Assembly (NCBI GenBank): GCA_012934845.2
Contig: WNNJ02003657.1
Location: forward strand, 93,902 to 157,901
DNA from: Pomphorhynchus laevis
Lineage: Eukaryota; Acanthocephala; Palaeacanthocephala; Echinorhynchida; Pomphorhynchidae
Length of the DNA stretch: 64,000 bases
Reading direction: 5' to 3'
Made by a program: the position numbers and the translations under genes
Shown here: positions 61,401-64,000 of the stretch, in pieces
Position numbering within the stretch: position 1 is the first letter of the stretch
Layout of the letters: each line of letters starts with the position of its first letter
The notes under the pieces: model-generated
What the model was told of the DNA's origin: nothing
The model's database searches: none
Seen by the model: the letters and a program-made list of their open reading frames with translations, nothing else

Positions 61401-62619
61401 TTATATTACTTTATATTATAAAATAATCATCTGGTTTCATATCATATTACACAATAAAAATCACATTATATTATTTTATATTATATTATAAAATAATCAT
61501 ATGATATCATATTACACAATATAAATCACATTAAAATATTTTATAATTTATTATAAAATAATCATATGATATTATATTACACAATAAAAATCACATTATA
61601 TTATTTTATATTATATTATAAAATAATCATATGATATCATATTACACAATAAAAATCACATTATATTATTTTATATAATATTATAAAATAATCATATGAT
61701 ATATTATCATATTACACAATAAAAATCACATTATATTATTTTATTTTATATAATAAAATAATCATATGATATCATATCATATTACCCAATAAAAATCATA
61801 TTATATTATTTTATATTATATTATAAAATAATCATATGATATCATATCATATTACACAATAAAAATTATATTATATTATTTTTTATTATATTATAAAATA
61901 ATCATACGATATTATATCATATTACACAATAAAAATCATTGTATATTTTTATAATATATTATAAAATAATCATACGATATTATATCATATTACACAATAA
62001 AAATCACTATATTATTTTATATTACCTTTTAAAATAGCCATATTTTATTATTTTATATTACATTGTAAAAAATATATTATTCAATATTACATGATAAAAA
62101 TCACATTATAAATCATAAGATTATAAAAGATATGGAATAAACACTTAGTAAATATGTATATAGAATTTGACGGATTAACATAATATTGCAATAAAAATAT
62201 AAACTTTTTAAAATTTAATGTTTATTTTAAAAAGCATATCTCCAAAAACTCAAAATTTAATTTCTTGATTTAATTTTAAAATATAGGTCACGGTTCGGAA
62301 GTAAAATGTGTCGACTGGCATCCTCACAAGGGTATCGTTATATCTGGAAGTAAGGATTCTCAACAACCTATTATTCTATGGGATCCTCGTGGAGGCAAGA
62401 AAATTACTACTTTGTAATTTTGTAAACTTGGAATTTTGATTAATCAAATTTTTTCTAAAAGGAGAGCTCATAAAAACGCTTGTACAGATTTGCAATGGAA
62501 TCGATTAAATGGAAATTGGCTTATTAGCGCTTCAAGAGATAACCTTTGCAAACTATTTGATATACGATGTTTAAAGAAAGAGATACAATGCTTTCGTGGT
62601 CATAAGAAAGAGGCTAGTT
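25416..62619 (+). CDS. WDR33: WDR33, polyadenylation-signal-reading WD40 protein (spliced; continues past window)
   Basis: WDR33 (yeast Pfs2) is a CPSF subunit; with CPSF30 it binds AAUAAA and positions the 3'-end cleavage machinery in the nucleus. Nine exons give about 349 residues. The N-terminal region [20 protein letters not shown] matches the family's RKAxxRKTxDYNPSV motif. Then come PPLGMLDNP and [14 protein letters not shown]40 repeat blades with [74 protein letters not shown] and [14 protein letters not shown]. The last visible exon stops at HKKEAS, so the final blades and the tail lie to the right of the window. Introns of 48, 51 and 82 bp coexist with introns of 149, 1119, 2615, 4666 and 27426 bp. 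Confidence 0.95.
25495..25709 (+). CDS. WDR33: WDR33 exon 2
   Basis: Encodes a Gln/Pro-rich leader and [20 protein letters not shown] then SVLKYLE, the conserved N-terminal WDR33 motif. Donor GTATAA at 25710. Confidence 0.93.
25859..25927 (+). CDS. WDR33: WDR33 exon 3
   Basis: Acceptor TTTTTAG. Twenty-three codons, [20 protein letters not shown] then SPH, correspond to the NRxWQRDxR...QPD linker of other WDR33 proteins, diverged. Donor GTAAGT at 25928. Confidence 0.88.
25928..28542 (+). other. WDR33 intron 3
   Basis: AT-rich, with a palindromic TATATA stretch near 26330-26430 and GCACTATATACTTGTATATA just after it. Somewhat more balanced blocks at about 26850-27400 and 27640-28250 may be old insertions, but no protein similarity was recognised. 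Confidence 0.5.
28543..28647 (+). CDS. WDR33: WDR33 exon 4
   Basis: Acceptor AATTAAG. Encodes [20 protein letters not shown] and [15 protein letters not shown], leading into blade 1. Donor GTATGC at 28648, followed by an 82-bp intron. Confidence 0.93.
28730..28825 (+). CDS. WDR33: WDR33 exon 5
   Basis: Encodes [20 protein letters not shown] and [12 protein letters not shown], the nearly invariant first WD blade. Donor GTTATT at 28826. Confidence 0.95.
28826..29944 (+). other. WDR33 intron 5
   Basis: AT-rich throughout; T-rich runs give spurious hydrophobic frames on the + strand (for example 29331-29519). Nothing else seen. Confidence 0.55.
29945..30096 (+). CDS. WDR33: WDR33 exon 6
   Basis: Acceptor GCTTAG. 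Encodes [20 protein letters not shown] and [20 protein letters not shown], ending GL plus two bases. Donor GTACTG at 30097 opens the 27.4-kb intron. Confidence 0.95.
30097..34180 (+). other. Left part of the 27.4-kb WDR33 intron
   Basis: AT-rich, with a TAATAATATA microsatellite near 31130-31195. The dispersed repeat of 24950-25230 recurs in inverted orientation at about 31440-31560 and 31925-32160. ATATATTTGCACTCTAAA(G/T)GCTTCTTAGCATTTAG is present at about 33180 and 33780, giving direct repeats about 600 bp apart. No genes recognised. Confidence 0.5.
31925..32160 (-). repeat. Dispersed repeat, inverted partner of 24950-25230
   Basis: On the minus strand reads GCAGTTGTTCTGTCTGCTTC, CTCAGCATTGACATGTTTTC and GTATACTACATTGTTCAAAT. 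It lies in the giant intron while its partner lies just 5' of WDR33. Confidence 0.75.
34190..34320 (+). repeat. SINE-like dispersed repeat, partial copy
   Basis: TGATATGTTATTAGGTATTG, TCTATCCAACTTAGTAG and AAATACATGCTAGT follow the same order as the better copy 220 bp downstream. Confidence 0.6.
34500..34700 (+). repeat. SINE-like dispersed repeat, best copy
   Basis: AT-rich lead with GACTAATA(A)CATAACA and GTTGTATCA, then AATAAGGATTAGAGGCCATC, AGAAGGAATTGATATG, AGGTTTCGGCCCC, CTACCCAACATAGCAG, AAATACATGCTAGTGACTTA and GAAATTTGATTATCAAG. About 150-200 bp, no open frame. RNA polymerase III boxes were looked for; GGTTTCGGCCCC is only a weak B-box match. Confidence 0.65.
34830..37640 (-). mobile_element. 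Degenerate LINE with endonuclease and RT (RTE/CR1-like)
   Basis: On the minus strand: 37600-37440 has [20 protein letters not shown] and [14 protein letters not shown], and 37260-37190 has [14 protein letters not shown], together an apurinic-type endonuclease. 36000-35860 has QEEECGF, and 35914-35651 has [20 protein letters not shown] and [22 protein letters not shown] blocks with a weakened GVxQGC. 35080-35020 has [12 protein letters not shown], the usual C-terminal GHV motif. Many stops and frame changes. The endonuclease wording resembles LINEs I know from fish and other animals; the clade is uncertain. Confidence 0.75.
37641..38050. other. Spacer, unassigned
   Basis: Mixed composition between the LINE 5' side and the tandem duplication; may include the LINE 5' region. 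No gene recognised. Confidence 0.35.
38051..39022 (+). repeat. Tandem duplication, unit 487 bp
   Basis: CGGATGTTGCCTAGACTGTA starts both copies, at 38051 and 38538. I counted about seven differences along about 485 bp, so roughly 98-99 % identity. Each unit holds the SINE-like core AATAAGGAATAGA(A/G)GTCATC AGGAGTAACTG and an AT-rich tail. The unit appears non-coding; open minus-strand frames in both copies differ by only a residue or two because the DNA is duplicated. Confidence 0.92.
39215..42050 (-). mobile_element. Degenerate LINE (L2-like) with endonuclease and RT
   Basis: On the minus strand: about 41810-41440 gives [30 protein letters not shown] and VYRHGS, the apurinic-type endonuclease. 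40851-40255 gives [20 protein letters not shown] and [13 protein letters not shown] blocks 1-2. 40150-39824 gives QQGSVLGPC and YYDDILIYV at the polymerase active site (Tyr-Tyr-Asp-Asp), then [14 protein letters not shown]. The order and wording fit the L2 branch of CR1-like LINEs. Frames shift repeatedly, so it is dead. The 3' end is near 39215. Confidence 0.85.
42060..43700 (-). other. Unassigned block with coding-like minus-strand frames
   Basis: Base composition is clearly less AT-rich than the neighbourhood. Minus-strand frames at 43623-43288 ([20 protein letters not shown]), 43239-43051 and 42739-42494 ([20 protein letters not shown]) lie in order, each ending in stops. This looks like the decayed coding part of a mobile element of unknown type. 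I do not recognise any domain. Confidence 0.4.
43853..43903. repeat. Perfect 23-bp-arm hairpin
   Basis: Arms 43853-43875 and 43881-43903 are exactly complementary around the loop TTCAT. CATCATATATGAATGTTCAT repeats precede it. Confidence 0.9.
44090..45265 (-). mobile_element. R2-like LINE 3' half, copy 3
   Basis: The minus-strand frame 45165-44542 starts in [20 protein letters not shown], continues [16 protein letters not shown] and ends [15 protein letters not shown], the cysteine-histidine knuckle. Adjacent frames add [12 protein letters not shown] and VAVEPELQ, then [20 protein letters not shown], the same D...ERTF.D motif as at 5505-8490. Upstream [16 protein letters not shown] extends it to about 45265. 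The 5' RT core is missing. One long frame (207 codons) is still open, so this copy is younger than that at 5505-8490. Confidence 0.75.
45340..48730 (+). mobile_element. LINE (L2-like), near full length, several breaks
   Basis: Begins near a repeated GCAGGTATCTCATGCT (45342 and 45530), a likely 5' UTR. 45621-46035: ORF1-like, [20 protein letters not shown], then DLSK and [12 protein letters not shown], a short RNA-binding protein. 46138-46869: endonuclease, [53 protein letters not shown]. 47518-48161: [66 protein letters not shown]; a stop follows, then 48185-48721 with [10 protein letters not shown] (YADN rather than YADD) and [14 protein letters not shown] handful of frameshifts and stops, so inactive, but more recent than the minus-strand relative at 39215-42050. 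Confidence 0.88.
48731..49684. other. AT-rich spacer with TCAATTTTTAT/AATTGACTAATA repeats
   Basis: Segments near 49150-49220, 49285-49330 and 49420-49480 share AAAATAAAAATCAATTTTTA and a TTAACTATTAAATAACA-like end, the same lead found before SINE-like copies. At about 49560-49640 a short frame reads [15 protein letters not shown], an RT-like scrap. Confidence 0.5.
49755..52739 (-). CDS. LINE ORF2: endonuclease and reverse transcriptase, 994 aa
   Basis: The protein nicks target DNA and copies the element RNA at the nick. Endonuclease (about residues 65-295): [10 protein letters not shown] with the Asn, CVSESWL with the Glu near 98, [30 protein letters not shown] near 201-212, and NSDHC near 288-292. 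Reverse transcriptase (about 500-770): [56 protein letters not shown] near 692-705, and the active site FTDDVKVW near 723, where nearly all relatives have FADD. The C-terminal [14 protein letters not shown] is typical of CR1/Jockey-type LINEs. Length fits the family. The start overlaps the end of ORF1, so an upstream start or reinitiation is plausible. Confidence 0.9.
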   Translation of the reverse strand: MHTGFSGCQVASCRTLETVGSFNCRDPCFHVNSENTDHSLGYLIVFDRPCLSKTKKDSNATRCYLSVGYSNLRSLPAQLVELRYHVEVNAYDIFCVSESWLHEHILDATVNIPGYRLLRGDRRSSMRGGGVAVYVRDHLLISGIDQVCDPHGSFESITFHIGYDRVGISLCVVYRSPSMITDCNLLKSVLRSISISSHFRLLGDFNLPRSDWRQTIFDDGTVVEREISHFLADELLLVQHIQEPTRFSSHNNDTILDLIFSKRLEDIARVDYLPPIGNSDHCVLSLQVTPNFKFRHFTAPIVKRVWSKVLDEQILSFCQRRPLSLTNTKEVSLKVIGDYLLGISDVFAPKRIISPNTKYPVWFDKDLRLMLRVRNRLWKLSRSLPYYANIYRYLRNVCTRMKTLKRDKFESTIIKEVNRNPKLFWSYARQNGTLNSAIKHVHSECGLVTNETDIAETFASSFSLSTLPHCDSHMIWYGCSIPPRNESRPICVTEIQDYLNNIRPFSAAGPDDISPYLLKALSSYLAPFLTIIFDKILATGSVPEDWKTATVVPIPKKIFASSCGDYRPISLTSSLCKVLERAISTRVYDHLVSLGIQSSAQHGFRHSRSCLTNLLTARETWTQSLSFGSSLDIIFIDFSKAFDRVPHDGMIRLLAHYGVSSMLCNWIRDFLDGRSFQVRVGNIMSSTRLVKSGVPQGTVLGPLLFIIFLNDLLLRINSPCLAFTDDVKVWCDSISDPDGRHLQHDLQTIYDWSSATGMTINVDKCVHMKLGKCKSDHEFYLGCYKLHNISVHRDLGIILNNDLKTRPNTDYIYGKAMKALYCIKNTFSKLHPKLFKHLYCALVRPHVEYCIASTFPSTKAEMKKTESILRRGTKLCITSLYSYNERLACLKMPSTAQRLLYLDLVAMWHLVRGKEGFPSNSIKLRNSRRRGHSLTLFKFPHGKIRSVSRLSHRALNVWNSLPEDVVNATSNRHFKKMLLKWIVNSNLDSWMYFN
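52646..53863 (-). CDS. LINE ORF1: RNA-binding protein with paired-Cys motif, 405 aa
   Basis: ORF1 proteins coat LINE RNA as a nucleic-acid chaperone. The N-terminus is basic (MTKKYKKGR). Residues about 23-60 have [15 protein letters not shown] and [10 protein letters not shown], two CxxC-like pairs that could bind one zinc ion, similar to PHD-like fingers of some CR1 ORF1s. The middle (about 80-250) is Ser/Asn-rich and low complexity. The C-terminal third has [40 protein letters not shown] and [11 protein letters not shown], an RRM-like or LINE-specific fold. A diverged homologue lies at 18316-19698. Confidence 0.85.
   Translation of the reverse strand: MTKKYKKGRINNSLSDDCYTQLEVGCDAPNCDVWSIVKVKSKDQAIYHLRSFMCGFCSAVIRRATRSEQNKPTDDNDNNQCTNSCTDTTKQADQLEISPHVQSKTQHDNSLSVASTPTRVWKRGHERSYTITKIVSDDDSHIISSTLENYLPPKSVVNATSSNIEVEPQCRMGDSVLRTSLNSKHALINVAPCDKPIIDNNDTSVQANSSSSLCTSSDNRSPTHIASNFSPTENSEVRHAKSVEITRHHYDRSYSVLFSELTESNSANSQEHMDHDVSILRKVLSHLLHEGDEELASSIHVKKLFRLGKRTQEKPRLLKVILSSSDHVRMLLSRGYRLRGLPFRILRDLSPDERLQLRKANIELRHRLSQGEANICIRDFRVVKWRPVVRWKQLAPLTVGTPVSM
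53921..53994 (-). repeat. 37-bp tandem duplication in LINE 5' region
   Basis: TAATCCTGGATTGATCAGGA plus ACTGGATTGATTGTAA(G/T) occurs twice head to tail (53921-53957, 53958-53994), upstream of ORF1. Tandem 5' units in some LINEs carry promoter activity; that role is inference here. Confidence 0.8.
53995..54944. other. AT-rich intron spacer
   Basis: TTGTATGTTATTG-type short repeats near 54030-54065; otherwise AT-rich. ATCAGCTAACTGAGTCTACA at about 54834 recurs at about 63946 near the right edge. Confidence 0.5.
54945..55110 (+). repeat. SINE-like dispersed repeat copy
   Basis: GTTGTATCAGAATAACAATT, GAGCTCATCAGGAGGAACTG, TATGTTATCAAGTTTC, TCTAACCCAACAGATG, then GAAATTTGAAAAA; the same order as at 34500-34700. 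Confidence 0.65.
55437..56095 (+). mobile_element. Penelope-like RT fragments (two abutting pieces)
   Basis: A first piece (55437-55510) has the GGNSSP region; the second (55684-56095) reads [28 protein letters not shown] and [26 protein letters not shown] is the polymerase active site in the style of Penelope-like elements. The second piece is closely similar to 62880-63330. Truncated; no GIY-YIG endonuclease seen. Confidence 0.75.
56096..57522 (+). other. Right end of the 27.4-kb WDR33 intron
   Basis: AT-rich intron sequence leading to the acceptor of exon 7. No elements recognised. Confidence 0.5.
57523..57620 (+). CDS. WDR33: WDR33 exon 7
   Basis: Acceptor GATTACAG. Completes Ser, then [33 protein letters not shown]. 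In phase with exon 6 despite the giant intron. Donor GTAATG at 57621. Confidence 0.95.
57943..60760 (-). mobile_element. Degenerate LINE (CR1/Jockey-like)
   Basis: On the minus strand: 60760-60560 gives [20 protein letters not shown] and [14 protein letters not shown], the endonuclease. 59271-58858 gives [40 protein letters not shown] and YSDDISFLN at the RT active site (YSDD). 58842-58612 continues with [12 protein letters not shown]. The frame 58191-57943 may be the C-terminus. Many breaks; inactive. It lies antisense in WDR33 intron 7. Confidence 0.8.
60780..62110. repeat. AT-rich minisatellite, about 17 units of 60-77 bp
   Basis: Unit core: AAAATAATCATATGATATCA, TATTACACAATAAAAATCAC, ATTATATTATTTTATATTAT. 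Regular from about 60955 to 62035, degenerate at both sides. Two units near 61095-61165 and 61905-61970 share the variant CATACGATATTATATCATAT with ATTGTATATTTTTATAATAT, which hints at local gene conversion or block duplication. Each unit carries the palindrome CATATGATATCATATG in variants. Confidence 0.9.
62287..62413 (+). CDS. WDR33: WDR33 exon 8
   Basis: Acceptor AATATAG. Encodes [33 protein letters not shown]. Donor GTAATT at 62414 starts a 48-bp intron. Confidence 0.95.
62462..62619 (+). CDS. WDR33: WDR33 exon 9
   Basis: Acceptor CTAAAAG at 62461. Encodes [43 protein letters not shown]. Donor GTAAGT at 62620; the following intron holds Penelope-like pieces and the next exon is outside the window. 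Confidence 0.94.
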
Positions 62620-62719
62620 GTAAGTCATTCGTATTTATTGTTTTTTATGTTGCAAATCTCAATTTTTTAGTTTCTTTTTCTTTACGTTTCCATTTAAAAA
62701 GGCCATCTATTTAACATTC

Positions 62720-63957
62720 TATTTAACATTCTATTTTACAAAAGGAATAAATTTCCGACAAATTTATCCAGGTAGCCTCATTCTTAAAAGATACACATAT
62801 ATTCATATGACGTCAAAATCAAACCATCAAATATGAAAAAAATTGAATTTATAGGATCCTCTAATTTGTTGAAAGTGTTCCAATGGGTGGTAATAGTAGC
62901 CCAATTATAGCTGACTTGTTTTTAAGCTTTATAGAATATGAATTTGTTCATAACTGTGTAAAAACTAAATTCAAACATTATAAATATATGAAATATATGT
63001 TTCGATACATTGATGATATATGTGTATTTGATTCTAATAATGTTTATTCAATTAGTGAACACATTTATCCAGCAAGCATTATTCTTAACAAAACCAATAT
63101 TGATGACAAAGAAGGTGTATATCTAGATATGAACATTAAATTAACATTAACTAAAACTACTATTAATTTATATCGTAAAGATGACATATTTAAATTTACA
63201 AGAAACATATTTTTGCATGAGCATTCATGCATACCATATAATATAAAATATAGTACATTAAATAATGAAATTTTAAGAATTGCAACAATATGTAACGATA
63301 TTGGCTTTCTTGAAAATCATTAAAATAATTTAATAGATACATATTTTAAACTAGGCTACTATAAAAATAACATCAAGCAGAAAATGGTAAAATATATAAA
63401 TCAACACAATAATATTAAAAATAAATTTTAATATGAAATATATGTTTCGATACATTGATGATATATGTGTATTTAATTCTATCCATTTTTTATTCAATTA
63501 GTGAATAAATTTATCCAGAAAGCCTTATTCTTAACAAAACCAATATTAATGATAAAGAAGGTGTATATCTAGATATGAACATTAAATTAACATCAATATA
63601 TATTATAATATAATATAATTATATTATAATTACAATATAATTTTCAAAATTTAATAAATATTGTAGGGTAATCGAAATTAATACTGGTATAAAACACTAT
63701 TTCAGTATTAATTCCACAAAAGAATTTTTAGAACAGACAAAAGGAATAAATTTTCAAAATATAAATACATACGATTTTAGTACGCTTTATACAAATTTAG
63801 ATTTTGCAGATACTAAAGAAGCGTTAGTAAAATTAATTAATCCTTTATTCGGAAAAAGATATACATATGTATGTTCTAATAATTATAACGCCTATCTAAC
63901 AAAAATTAAACCATCGAATAAATATAAATATATGGATAAAATTAAATCAGCTAACTG
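62720..63957 (+). mobile_element. Penelope-like RT fragments in rearranged order
   Basis: 62880-63323 encodes [34 protein letters not shown] and the downstream palm/thumb part. 63432-63596 repeats a middle portion. 63655-63957 is the N-terminal RT part (TYDFSTLYTNLDF). So pieces that should run N to C occur as C-part, middle, N-part, all on + strand, which fits tandem copies cut by deletions. The 146-codon frame at 62883 is open, but the element is incomplete. Confidence 0.75.
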
Positions 63958-64000
63958 AGTCTACGTATTGTTATATAATTATAAAATAAACAAAACATAA

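Noticed and set aside
60955-62035. CRISPR-like array
   Set aside because: Units are contiguous AT-rich tandem repeats without unique spacers, in a eukaryotic intron.

Overview
The window is AT-rich (very roughly 70 % A+T) nuclear DNA from an invertebrate-like animal. Spliced conserved animal genes, introns as short as 46-51 bp beside one of about 27 kb, many LINE lineages, a Merlin DNA transposon and Penelope-like reverse transcriptase pieces all point that way. The species cannot be named from the sequence; flatworm, rotifer/acanthocephalan or cnidarian-like repeats are all compatible.

Three conserved cellular loci were reconstructed by hand from splice sites and protein similarity, all on the + strand. 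(1) NOP2, the nucleolar rRNA m5C methyltransferase, has nine visible exons from about 9547 to 23316 (about 354 residues, 5' end not found). (2) A ubiquilin copy (9866-11188), intronless and lacking its ubiquitin-like domain, lies inside a NOP2 intron; one in-frame stop splits it. (3) WDR33, the WD40 subunit that reads the AAUAAA polyadenylation signal, starts near 25416; nine exons (about 349 residues) are visible to 62619 and the gene runs off the right edge. NOP2 and WDR33 are head-to-tail, about 2.1 kb apart.

The rest is transposon-derived. 1-8490: hairpin-bearing direct repeats, an LTR-retroelement fossil next to a LINE endonuclease scrap, a LINE split by a Merlin element with an exact 8-bp target duplication, and a degenerate minus-strand LINE with an R2-like layout (Cys-rich N-terminus, RT, Cys-His knuckle, REL-like nuclease motif). 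NOP2 introns hold MITE-like palindromes, short direct repeats and a solo LINE ORF1. The 27.4-kb WDR33 intron (30097-57522) carries LINE pieces from at least four lineages, including one apparently intact two-ORF element (49685-53990), plus a 487-bp tandem duplication, SINE-like repeats and Penelope-like pieces. The next intron (57621-62286) holds another LINE and an AT-rich minisatellite. The right edge holds rearranged Penelope-like fragments.

Transposon blocks stand out as islands of more balanced base composition in AT-rich intron DNA, while the exons stay conserved and correctly phased across small and giant introns. The best candidates for something new are the R2-like LINE lineage seen in four pieces, the intact LINE with an FTDD active site, and the ubiquilin copy nested in NOP2.
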